Of a DNA stretch of 34,125 nucleotides, positions 22,201-30,700 are shown piece after piece. The position numbers and the translations under genes are program-made. How positions within the stretch are numbered: the stretch's first letter is position 1; the number at the start of each line of letters is the position of its first letter. Below the pieces are notes generated by a model that did not search any database, had not been told where the DNA came from, and saw nothing but the letters and a program-made list of their open reading frames with translations. Origin of the DNA: Verrucomicrobiota bacterium (lineage in GTDB: Bacteria; Verrucomicrobiota; Verrucomicrobiia; Chthoniobacterales; SZAS-18); assembly GCA_018240025.1 (NCBI GenBank), contig JAFEGM010000035.1, positions 1-34,125 on the forward strand, read 5' to 3'.

Positions 22201-25170
22201 GCGGATGGCGAGCTCGGCGCCATTCAGGCCGGGGCGGATCGGACGTTGCGTTTCCTCGCGCTCGACCGGCAGCTGAACCGCGTGGCCAGCGGACCGCTGA
22301 AGCTGCAGCTCATCCAGCGCGTCTTTCTCTCCACGCTGACCAAGGCGGAGAACGGCAACTACCGCTACGAGTCCGTCCGGCAAGAGCGGGAGCTGAGCTC
22401 GCAGGCGGTCGAGATCGGCGTGGACGGCTGGAGCTACGCCCTGCCGACGCGCGAGCCGGGCGAGTTCGAACTCCGTCTGCTCGACGCGCAGGAGCGGGCG
22501 GTCGCCGTGGTGGGCTTCGGCGTGGTCGGCGCCGGCCGGGGCACCCGCTCCATGGACAAGAACGCGGAGCTGCAGCTCAAGCTCGCGCGCAAGGAGTTCA
22601 AGGCGGGCGACGTGGTCGAGATCGGGATCAGTGCGCCCTACACCGGCTGCGGCCTGATCACGCTGGAGCGCGAGAAGGTCTTCGCCCACGCCTGGTTCCG
22701 GGCCGATGAAACCAGCAGCGTGCAGCGCCTGCGCATTCCCGACGACTTCGACGGCTCGGGTTATCTCAACGTTTGCTTCGTGCGCGCGCTTGATTCGAAG
22801 GAGATCTACGCCAGCCCGCTCAGCTACGCGGTTCAGCCGATCAAGGTGAATCGCGCCGCGCGTCGCCTGCCCATCGAACTGACCACCGCAGCCTCCGCGC
22901 GGCCGGGCGAGGCGCTGGTGATCAGGCACCGCACGCCGAAGCCCGCCCGCATCGCCGTCTTCGCGGTCGACAAGGGCATCCTGCAGGTGAGCGATTATCA
23001 GCTGCCCGATCCGCTCTCGCATTTCTTCCGCCAAGTCGCGCTGGCCACCGGGACGACCCAGTTCCTCGACCAACTGCTGCCGGAGTTTTCCGTCCTGCGC
23101 GCCATGGCTGCAACCGGCGGAGGCGACGAAGCCGCGCCGAAGACGCTCAATCCGTTCCGGCGCGTGACCGACGAGCCGGTGGTCTTTTGGTCGGGCGTGG
23201 TGGAGACCGGGCCGGAGGGCGGGAGCGTGACGTATCAGGTGCCCGACTCCTTCAACGGTACGCTGGCGGTGATGGCCGTGGCGCTGGCGGCCGATGCAGT
23301 CGGCGCGGCGGAGACGAAGTCGCTCGTGCGGGGTTCGTTCGTGATCAATCCGTCGGTCCCGACGATGGCTGCGCCGGGCGATGAGTTCGAAGCCGGCGTG
23401 ACGCTGGCGAACAACGTCGACGGCTCGGGCGAGCAGGCGCCGGTCGCATTGAAGTACGAGCTCTCCGAGCATCTCGAATTCGCCACGCCGCCGCCCGCGG
23501 AGCTGAAGGTGAGCGAGGGGCGCGAGACCGCCTTCACGGTCCGACTGCGCGTGCGGGATGCGCTCGGCTCGGCTCTGCTGACGATCCGCGCCAGCAGCGC
23601 GTCCGGCGAGGAGAGTCGCGCTCGGGCCACGCTCAGCGTGCGTCCGGCCACGCCGTTCCGCGTTCAGCTGCGCAGCGGCAGCTTCCGCGGCGCGAGTCAG
23701 GAGGTGCCGGTCGAACGCGCGCTCTACCCGCAGTTCCGCCGCGCCGAGGCCACCGTCTCGGCCCTGCCGCTGGGGCTGGCGCGCGGGCTGGAGCGGTTTC
23801 TGCGGGAGTATCCGCACGGCTGCACCGAGCAGCTGACCAGCGGCGCGCTGGCCCGGCTGGCGCTGCAGGACGACGCCGATTTTGGCCTGCCGCGCGCGGA
23901 GGTGGCCGAGATGGTGGCGCGCGTCTGCGCCACGCTGCGGCTGCGCCAAGGGCCTGATGGCGGCTTCGGCTATTGGGCGCCGGGCGCGACCACGCTGGGC
24001 GATCCCACCACGGTCCACGCCGTGCTCTTCCTGCTCGAGGCCAAGGCCGCCGGCTTCGCGCCGCCCGAGGATCTGCTGCAGCGCGCGCTCGGCTGCCTGC
24101 GGCAACTGGTCGCGCGCGAGCCGACTTCGCTGCGCGACGCGCGGCATCTGGCCGCCGCCATCCACCTGCTCACCCGCGAGGGCGTCGTGACCACCAACTA
24201 CGTGCTCAATCTCCGCGACTGGCTCACGCGACGCTTCCCGGACGGCAGCTGGCAGCGCGACCTCGCCGCGGTGCATCTGGCGGCTGCGCTGGCGCTGCTC
24301 AAGAAGTCGGACGAGGCCGGCAAGCTGATCGCGCAGTATCGGCTCGGCGCCGCGCCCTCCTCGGAGCGTTGGGATTTCCACAGCTCGCTCGTGGCCGACG
24401 CGCAGTACGCTGCGGTGCTGGCCGCGCATTTCCCGGCGCTGCTGCAGGCCTGGAAGGCGGAGGACCTGGAATGCCTGGTGAAGCCGATCTCGACCCTCCA
24501 ATACAACACCTACTCCGCCGCCTACGCGGTGCTGGCGCTGCGGGCGTACGCCCGTCTGGTCAAGGCGGCCCCGCCGGTGCTGGCCATTCGCGAAGCGAAC
24601 GCGGCCGGACAGTTCACGGCGCTGGCCCTGGAGGGCTCTCCTGCGCTGCGCCGGGCGGGCTTCACGGCCGGTGCGAAGGAACTGCGCTTCGAGTCGAATG
24701 CGGCCACGACGTACTATCAGGTCATCGAGGCCGGCTACGATCTGCGCCCGCCCGCGGAGGGCGCGGCGGCCGGACTGGAGGTGACGCGCGAGTTGCTCAC
24801 GCCCAAGGGCGAGCCGCTCGGGACGGTCCGCCTTGGCGACCCCGTGCTGGTGCGGATCAAGGCTCGCACGCAGGGTGGGACGCGGGTCGACAACGTGGCC
24901 ATCGTCGACCTGCTGCCCTGCGGCTTCGAGATCGCGGACAAGTCGATCGAGCCCGGCGCGCGCCAGCGCGGGTGCGACTTCGTGGAGGTGCGCGAGGATC
25001 GGGTGGTGCTCTTCGGCCCGCTGACGCCCGCGGCGCGGACGATCGAGTATCGCATCAAGCCCACCGCGCGCGGCAGCTTCGTGGTGCCGCCGATCGCGGC
25101 GGAGTCCATGTATGACCGCAGCTTGAATGCGCGGGGCGCGACGGGCCGCCTCACGGTCGTGGCGCCATGA
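19276..25170 (+). CDS. Bacterial alpha-2-macroglobulin with thioester motif
   Basis: The product is about 1964 residues from the ATG at 19276; an upstream GTG at 19216 would add 20. After a basic N-terminus one hydrophobic helix (about residues 46-66, ASAVVALLLPALGVGAW) anchors it in the inner membrane with the bulk in the periplasm. MG-type domains follow. FTERGVYRPGDAVRIGALLH near residue 736 is the classical MG2/A2M_N motif. A mid-protein region around 1290-1400 gives VVFWSGVVETGPEGGSVTYQ, the A2M middle domain. The thioester is HGCTEQ, with Cys at about 1516, followed by an alpha/alpha-toroid TED domain. Family members trap proteases after bait cleavage and bind them through the thioester. 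An unusual acidic/mixed-charge insert (TPTESESSDEDEEGSRRRER and onward, about residues 360-405) looks disordered. The stop overlaps the pbpC start (ATGA). Confidence 0.93.
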   Translation: MSSSSFLRRSASAASGLARRSLRACFGEISWRPPAWLRALAAAPQRHPAASAVVALLLPALGVGAWQARQWARSRPQPRLVEAKMEAPRETRFVAGKPLQPLPLEVRFSAPVARLDKTSRTVREGVRLDPPLPGAWEWVNDSALVFRPTEDWPADTTLRVTLEPSLFAPGTRLPRNELSARTAPLTVKFEQAMLYQDPRDPSVKQITATILASHPVALAEVEKSLQLKVLGESAVLRPTAAGAAFTLAPGEHQRQFFLRSANVALPEREDFVRLELPAGLPALKGGARTASAAEAKVRIPDLYSYFAVQSARGLIVNDKAGDPGQVLLVETTVTMKPEQFAAGVELFLLPARNPRIVREAPTPTESESSDEDEEGSRRRERDSDEDDSTEGEARSVEAVPEVPAFDEWKAGEVTDEVLAASEKVALTLVPSAEPLASSHAFRFRTAREGLLFVRVKKGLKAAGGYLLRNDFFTVLETPLPPQGVEIQGEGGVLALTGERKLSLRSRGLQLIEYEIAQVPADQINHLVSQTSGSFSDPEFRSGSFTRENLARIATERQPVAMKNRSEADFLAFDLSKHLQAPGSEKRFRQGLFFLKARGLDPKSLKPVKGAEVAGRFLLVTDLGLIVKANADGTREVFVASLKSRQPAAGVTVDILARNGLVVATATTGADGRAALAAVDKLERDRKPVAIVARRGDDTAFLPYAARDRGLDFSLFDTGGVQAKSGAELDGFLFTERGVYRPGDAVRIGALLHRRDWQPAPEGVPLEIEVIDPAGTKSRVTKLALPSSGFAEASYATTPDSPTGDYTLRLHLLKEGKRSGVLGEERFWVKEFLPDTMRIEAKLSQPSARGWVTPAELKANVSLQNLYGIAASDRRLKAQLELSPSGFSFPEYEGWRFFDPLQDRKGKKRELQTVELGERQTDAQGAGEFPLELGRFADATYALTFRVEGFEAESGRSVSALAQALVSPLAFVAGWKADGELGAIQAGADRTLRFLALDRQLNRVASGPLKLQLIQRVFLSTLTKAENGNYRYESVRQERELSSQAVEIGVDGWSYALPTREPGEFELRLLDAQERAVAVVGFGVVGAGRGTRSMDKNAELQLKLARKEFKAGDVVEIGISAPYTGCGLITLEREKVFAHAWFRADETSSVQRLRIPDDFDGSGYLNVCFVRALDSKEIYASPLSYAVQPIKVNRAARRLPIELTTAASARPGEALVIRHRTPKPARIAVFAVDKGILQVSDYQLPDPLSHFFRQVALATGTTQFLDQLLPEFSVLRAMAATGGGDEAAPKTLNPFRRVTDEPVVFWSGVVETGPEGGSVTYQVPDSFNGTLAVMAVALAADAVGAAETKSLVRGSFVINPSVPTMAAPGDEFEAGVTLANNVDGSGEQAPVALKYELSEHLEFATPPPAELKVSEGRETAFTVRLRVRDALGSALLTIRASSASGEESRARATLSVRPATPFRVQLRSGSFRGASQEVPVERALYPQFRRAEATVSALPLGLARGLERFLREYPHGCTEQLTSGALARLALQDDADFGLPRAEVAEMVARVCATLRLRQGPDGGFGYWAPGATTLGDPTTVHAVLFLLEAKAAGFAPPEDLLQRALGCLRQLVAREPTSLRDARHLAAAIHLLTREGVVTTNYVLNLRDWLTRRFPDGSWQRDLAAVHLAAALALLKKSDEAGKLIAQYRLGAAPSSERWDFHSSLVADAQYAAVLAAHFPALLQAWKAEDLECLVKPISTLQYNTYSAAYAVLALRAYARLVKAAPPVLAIREANAAGQFTALALEGSPALRRAGFTAGAKELRFESNAATTYYQVIEAGYDLRPPAEGAAAGLEVTRELLTPKGEPLGTVRLGDPVLVRIKARTQGGTRVDNVAIVDLLPCGFEIADKSIEPGARQRGCDFVEVREDRVVLFGPLTPAARTIEYRIKPTARGSFVVPPIAAESMYDRSLNARGATGRLTVVAP

Positions 25171-27422
25171 AGACGGGGCGTCGCTGGCTCCGAATCTGCA
25201 CGGCCGCTGCGCTGCTCGCCGCGGGTTTGCTCGCGCTCGGCTGGCTGCTGCTGCCGCGGCCCGCGCTGCTGGAGGATGTCAGCTTCTCCGCGGTCGTGCG
25301 CGATCGCGACGGCGGCCTGTTGCGCGTCGGACGCACCGCCGACGACAAGTTCCGCGTGCGCGTCGCGCTCGCCGAAGTCGCGCCCGCATTCGTCCGCGTG
25401 CTGCTCTTTCAGGAAGACCGGCATTTCCGCGCGCATCCGGGGGTGAATCCGTTCTCCGCCCTGCGCGCGGCCCGCGGCGTGACGGGTCTCGGCCCGCCCG
25501 GCGGCGGAGCCTCGACCATTTCCATGCAGCTGGCCCGGCTGCGGGGACGGCTGCCGACGCGCAGCTTCCTCGGCAAGCTGCAGCAGATGTATCGCGCGCT
25601 GCAGTTCGAGCGGCACTACACCAAAGATCAGATCCTCGAGGCCTACCTCAATCTCGCGCCTTTCGGCGGCAACGTGGAGGGCATCGGGGCGGCCGCGCTG
25701 CTGCATCTCGGCAAGCCGGCCGCGGAGCTCACCCTGCCCGAGTGCGTCTCGCTGGCGGTCATCCCGCAGAGCCCGAGCCGGCGCGGTCCCCGGCGCGGCG
25801 CGGAGAATGTCGCGCTGGCCGCGGCCCACGCGCGGCTCTGGCAGCGGCTGGGGCTCGATCCCCTCGGGGCCGAGTTCGCGCTGCAGCCGCCGCCGCGACC
25901 GTTCCGCGCGCCGCATTTCGTGCAGTCGCTCGGCGCCGGCGCGGGCGGACGGATCGAAACCACGCTGGCCCCAGGCCTGCAGCGCGTGGTGGAGCAGGGC
26001 GTGGCCACGTTTCTGACCGCGCATCGCGACCGCGCCGTGCGCAATGCCGCCGCCCTGCTCGTGCACGCGCCCAGCGGCGAGGTGCTGGCGCAGGTGGGCT
26101 CGGCCGATTTCCACGATGCGAGCATTCACGGCCAGGTCGACGGCACCCGGCGCCGCCGCTCGCCGGGGTCGGCGCTCAAGCCCTTCATCTACGCGCTCGC
26201 CCTCGAGCACGGACTGATCCACGCCGGTACCATCCTGCCCGATGCACCGCGCCGGTTCGGCGACTATGAGCCGGAGAACTTCGATCGCGCCTTCGCCGGA
26301 CCGCTGCGCGCCGGCGAGGCTCTGGCTCGCAGTCGCAATGTCCCGGCCATCGAACTGTGCGCGCGGCTCGGCCCGTCCGCCTTCCCGCAGTTCCTGCGCC
26401 AGGCCGGCCTGCAGCTGCCGAAGGCCGATGCGCATTACGGGCTGACGCTGGCCCTCGGGGGGGCGGAGGTCACGATGGAGGAGCTCGTCCGCCTCTATGG
26501 CGCGCTGGCCAATGGCGGCGAGCAGCGCAATCTCCGCCGCCTGCGCGATCTCCCCGCGGCCGCGCCGCTGCGCCTGCTTTCGCCGGAAGCGTCGTACCTG
26601 ACCCTCGAAATGCTGCGCGAGCATCCCCCCGGCCCCGGCCTGCCGCGCGGCGTCGCCTGGAAGACCGGCACCTCCAACGGCTTCCGCGACGCCTGGTGCG
26701 TGGCGGTGCTCGGGGAACACGTGCTGGCCGTCTGGGTGGGCAATTTCGACGGCAGCTGGAATCCCGCGTTCATCGGCCGCGGCTCGGCCGGCACGCTGCT
26801 GTTCCACCTCGTGCCCGCTCTCGCGGCTGCGGGACTGAACGTCGAGCCGCTGCCGCCCGCACGCGGCCTCAACGTGCGGCGGGTCGAGCTTTGCGCCGTC
26901 TCCGGCGGCCAGCCCACGCCGCATTGCCGCCACTGCGCGCCCGGCTGGTTCATCCCTGGCGTCTCGCCCATCGCGCGGTGCGAGGTGCATCGCGAAGTGC
27001 TGGTCGACGCCGCCAGCGGCCTGCGCGTGCCCTTCGACGACGGCACCCGCGTCCTGCGCCGCGAGGTACACGAGTTCTGGCCGCACGATCTGCAGCAGAT
27101 GTTCCGCGCCGCCGGCGTGCCCCGCCGTCAGCCGCCGCCCTTTCTGCCCGGCAGCGCGCGACCGAGCGGCGTGGGCGACCCCCCGCGCATTCTTTCGCCG
27201 GCCGCCCAAGCCACCGTCCTCCAGCGCGGCGACGAACCCATCTGGCTGCGCGCCCGGGCGGCGGCCGAGATCCGGAAGATCTACTGGTTCGCCGACCGCC
27301 GCTTCCTCGGCACGAGCGCACCGCTGGAGCCTCTGGCCTGGACGCCCGCCGCCGGCACGCACCAGCTGGAAGCTCTCGACGACCAGGGGCGCGTCGCGAC
27401 GGCCGCGGTCGAAGTGTGGTGA
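25167..27422 (+). CDS. pbpC: Penicillin-binding protein 1C
   Basis: The 751-residue bifunctional peptidoglycan synthase has an N-terminal signal-anchor (ICTAAALLAAGLLALGWLLL). The GT51 domain carries FQEDRHFRAHPGVNPFSALR (catalytic Glu83) and GGASTISMQLARLRGRLP, which polymerise lipid II. The transpeptidase domain carries SALK (Ser335 nucleophile, Lys338), SRN (Ser389, Asn391) and KTGTS (Lys499). The C-terminal BiPBP_C domain (about 665-751, starting PPRILSPAAQATV) and the Cys-rich stretch CAVSGGQPTPHCRHCAPGWF are specific features of PBP1C. All catalytic motifs are intact. The gene starts inside the stop of the alpha-2-macroglobulin gene (ATGA), the arrangement known from the YfhM/PBP1C pair of proteobacteria, in which wall repair is thought to accompany protease trapping. 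Two palindromes follow the stop and may terminate the unit. Confidence 0.95.
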   Translation: MKTGRRWLRICTAAALLAAGLLALGWLLLPRPALLEDVSFSAVVRDRDGGLLRVGRTADDKFRVRVALAEVAPAFVRVLLFQEDRHFRAHPGVNPFSALRAARGVTGLGPPGGGASTISMQLARLRGRLPTRSFLGKLQQMYRALQFERHYTKDQILEAYLNLAPFGGNVEGIGAAALLHLGKPAAELTLPECVSLAVIPQSPSRRGPRRGAENVALAAAHARLWQRLGLDPLGAEFALQPPPRPFRAPHFVQSLGAGAGGRIETTLAPGLQRVVEQGVATFLTAHRDRAVRNAAALLVHAPSGEVLAQVGSADFHDASIHGQVDGTRRRRSPGSALKPFIYALALEHGLIHAGTILPDAPRRFGDYEPENFDRAFAGPLRAGEALARSRNVPAIELCARLGPSAFPQFLRQAGLQLPKADAHYGLTLALGGAEVTMEELVRLYGALANGGEQRNLRRLRDLPAAAPLRLLSPEASYLTLEMLREHPPGPGLPRGVAWKTGTSNGFRDAWCVAVLGEHVLAVWVGNFDGSWNPAFIGRGSAGTLLFHLVPALAAAGLNVEPLPPARGLNVRRVELCAVSGGQPTPHCRHCAPGWFIPGVSPIARCEVHREVLVDAASGLRVPFDDGTRVLRREVHEFWPHDLQQMFRAAGVPRRQPPPFLPGSARPSGVGDPPRILSPAAQATVLQRGDEPIWLRARAAAEIRKIYWFADRRFLGTSAPLEPLAWTPAAGTHQLEALDDQGRVATAAVEVW

Positions 27423-27430
27423 CCTGGAGT

Positions 27431-27472
27431 GCTCCAGCCTGCTGGAGCCCTCCGTCCGGCAGCCTGCTGCCG
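27431..27472. repeat. Two adjacent GCAGC/CCAGC palindromes after pbpC
   Basis: GCTCCAGCCTGCTGGAGC (27431-27448) and CGGCAGCCTGCTGCCG (27457-27472) are perfect palindromes around a CT centre, lying 9 and 35 bp after the pbpC stop. GGCAGCTTGCTGCC near 34073 is of the same type. They could form stable RNA hairpins and act as a terminator or 3' stabiliser, but lack a T-tract. Their repetition suggests a REP-like family. Confidence 0.7.
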
Positions 27473-27484
27473 TCGCGACGCGAA

Positions 27485-27583
27485 GACGGGAAGGACGGGA
27501 AGGACGGGAAGGACGGGAAGGACGGGAAGGACGGGAAGGACGGGAAGGACGGGAAGGACGGGAAGGACGGGAAGGACGGGAAG
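27485..27583. repeat. Tandem array, 11 copies of GACGGGAAG
   Basis: Eleven perfect, uninterrupted copies of the 9-mer GACGGGAAG (99 bp) followed by a broken unit (GACC). It lies between convergent genes. Because the unit is a multiple of three, all frames stay open across it (Asp-Gly-Lys, Gly-Arg-Thr, or Pro-Ser-Arg/Val-Leu-Pro on the other strand), but no supported gene uses it. Confidence 0.95.
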
Positions 27584-27737
27584 GACCGCCAAGGGTCCGT
27601 GGGCGCAAGAGCCCGGGCCGCCAGGCCGTGGAAGCCGCCCTGCGAACGAAGTGGCGCAGCAGGCTGCGCAGGAGAGGGCTGCCGCAGGCGTCAGCAGTCC
27701 AGAGCAGGCTCCTCCGCTCCTCCGCTCCGCGACGCCG

Positions 27738-27765
27738 CCGCACTCGGAGAGTGCGGACTACGGCT
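27738..27765. repeat. REP-like hairpin repeat, copy 1
   Basis: CCGCACTC-GGA-GAGTGCGG (27738-27756) is a perfect 8-bp stem with a 3-nt loop. The 27 nt at 27739-27765 recur exactly, in inverted orientation, at 33965-33991. The repeat ends directly against the stop codon of the minus-strand ABC gene (27766-27768), so it lies at the 3' end of that transcript and could serve as its terminator. The rest of the 27423-27765 spacer holds the palindromes and the 9-mer array and no supported gene. Confidence 0.85.
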
Positions 27766-30700
27766 CTAAATTTTCTTCGACTGCCGCCAGAGGCTCCACC
27801 AAAGCAGGAGCAGGAAGATGACGCAGATGCCGCCGAGGACGGCGATGTTGATCGTCAGGACGTGGAAGGCGCGGCCGAAGTAGTTCTTCACCGGGCTGAA
27901 GAAGACGTTGCGGTCGCGACCGACGCGGTAGTCGACCTGCTCCATCTCGCTCTTGGCGACCATGTCGGAGATCTTCTGGTTCACGTAGAGGGACTCGGCG
28001 GTCACGCCCTGGCCGGCCTGGAACATGGGGTCGTGCGGGAAGATGGGCTCCCCGCCGAGGGGCTTGCCGCCGAGGGCGTCGATGCGGCGCAGACGGCGAT
28101 CGACCGAGCCGGCCACGCGGCCTTCCAAACCGGAAAGGGCGGCCAGCAGCTCCTTGTCGGTCTCGAGCAATTCGACCTGCTCCTTGGTCAGCTTGGCGCT
28201 GGAGCGGGCCAGAGCATTGATCCGCGCCTGGATGGCCTCCTGGCGCGAGGTCAGCGGATTGAACTTCGCCTGCGCCACCACCAAGGCCTCGTAGCTCCAG
28301 CGCATGGGCATGAGCTGGCAGATGAAGGGCACGTGCAGCCGGCTGTCGAACTTGTCGGTCACCGGCTTGCCCTTCTGCTTCTCGACCGGCTGCCGCGCAT
28401 TCCAGCGGGTCAGGGTCTGGAAGAAGTCGAGGTGCCGGTTCATGTCCTCGAACTTGATCAGCGCGCCGCTCATGATGATCTGCGGGATCAGGATGAGCGG
28501 CAGGATGTTCACCGCCGCGATGGCATCGGTGAAGACACTCGAAATGTACAGACCGATGGCCACGCCGCAGAACGCGGTCAGCGACATGAAGACGAGGTAC
28601 GGCAGGAACATTCCGCGCACCTCCAGGATGAGATTGCCCACCACCACGAAGAGCAGGCATTGCAGCAGCGCGAAGAGCGCCAGCACCAGCACCTTCGAGG
28701 CGATGTAATACGCCGGGCGCAGCTGCAGATTGCGTTCGCGCTGCAGGATGACCCGGTCGCGCAGGATGTCGTTCACGCTGTTGGTCAGCCCGAAGAACAT
28801 CGAGACGGTCAGCCCGATGAAGATGTAGGTCGCGATGTGGAAGGCGCTGGCGAAGTCGTAGCTGCCGCTCTCGCTGTAGCGCAGCACGAAGCCGGTCAGG
28901 GCGGCCAGGCCGGGCGAAAGCACCGCGGTCAGCAGCAGGTTCACCCGGTTGCGCATCTTGGCCAGGAAGGCGCGCTTCAGCAGGGTGCGGAAGACGGTGA
29001 ACTCCTCGCGCCAGCGGATGGGATCGCGCGGCCGCTCGGTCGTAGCCGTGGGCAGCGGGAGCGGCACGGCATTGGTGGAGCGCTTCAGCGGCACGCTGCG
29101 CATCTCGCGCAGCAGGCGATGCGACTCGTATTTGTCGCGCCAGAAATCGGGCGTGAAGCGCCGCGCGGGGACGAGCTGTCCGCGCTGGTTCTCCTCGTAG
29201 ATGATGTCGCCGGAGAAATCGCGCAGCGGCGTCTCCAGCACGTCGAAGATGAACTCCGGCCGGGTGGTGCCGCAGGCCTGGCAGCCGCCGAGGCTGACGC
29301 CGTATTGCTGCTGGTGATCGGCCGCGGCGAAGTAGGCCAGCGTTTCCTGCGGCGTGCCGAAGAAGACCAGCCGGCCGCCTTTGTCGAGCAGCACGACCTT
29401 CTGGAACATCTGGAAGATCTTCGAGCTCGGCTGGTGGATCGTGACCAGCACGATCTTGTTGTGCGACATGCCGCGGATGATCTCGATGACATGCTCGCTG
29501 TCCTTCGAGCTGAGGCCGCTGGTGGGCTCGTCGAAGAGGTAGATGTCGGCCAGGCCGATCATGTCGAGGCCGATGTTCAGCCGCTTGCGCTCGCCGCCCG
29601 AGAGCGACTTCTTCACCGGGCTGCCCACGATGCTGTTGCGGCGCTCGGCCAGCCCGAGCTCGGCCAGCTTGCCGTCGATGCGGCGGTCGCGGTCGCGGCG
29701 GTTGAGATGCGGCGAGCGGAGCGCGGCCGCGATGGCCAGGTTCTCCGCGATGGTCAGCTGCTCGTCGACCGCATCGTCCTGCGGGATGTAGCTGATGAAT
29801 TTCTTCAGCCCGTCGATGTCCTCGTAGAGCGACTTGCCGTTGAGCAGTACCTGGCCGCGCTGCGGGCGCAGATGGCCGGCCAGGGCGAGCAGCAGGCTGC
29901 TCTTGCCGCTGCCGCTCGCGCCCATGACGCAGACCATTTCGCCGCGCTCGACCGCGAACGAGATGCCGTCGAAGGCCTGCTGCGACTTGCTGAAATTGTG
30001 GCCCACGTCGCGCACCTCGAGCGTGCGGATGACGTTGCGTTCCTCCTCCAGGATGCGCTCGGTGAAATCGCAGCGCAGGCTCTGGTCGGCGTCGATGACC
30101 ACCAGATCGCCGTCACGCAGCGGCGCGAAATTGCGCACCAGCGTCTCGCCCACCATGATCGGCCGGCTGGCCTCGAGCACCTCGAGCTGACCTTCCTTGC
30201 GGTCGTAGTCGCACTTGATCTTGAGCAGCACCTCGCCGCCGGTGCCGGGCGAGAGGAGGATGTCGTCCTCGCCGAGGAGCGACGGATTGTTCGAGACGAG
30301 ATACTCGCTCTTCGAGGCGCTGAGCTGGAAGCGCCCGCCCATGGCGCGGGCGCGGCGGCGCAGGTCGGAGAGCAGCAGCTCGGTGTCGTTCTGGAAGACG
30401 ATCTTGTCCTCGAGCGCGGCGGTCACGCTCGCGCCTTTGGTCAAGGCCTGACCGTTGAGCGTGGCGTTGAGATCGCGCAGCGCGGTCACATCGACCCGCA
30501 GGCCGAAGCGGATCTCCAGCGCGCTGTCGCGGGTGCGGGCGCGATTGATGGCCACCTCGTCGTTGCGGTCGACCGCGAGGAAGACGACCGGCACGGCGAC
30601 GTTCTTCTTCGCATTGAAATAGGCGACGAGGTCCGCATGCGACAGCACCCGCTCGCCCACGACCACGCGCTGGCCCGGGTAGAGCCGGCCGAAGGCGCCG

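Noticed and set aside
20311..24501. A 1396-codon open frame on the minus strand
   Set aside because: It is antisense to the alpha-2-macroglobulin gene, with low-complexity Arg/Leu/Gly-rich sequence and no recognisable motif.
27485..27583. CRISPR array
   Set aside because: The 9-bp units are contiguous with no spacers and no cas genes are present; this is a simple tandem repeat.
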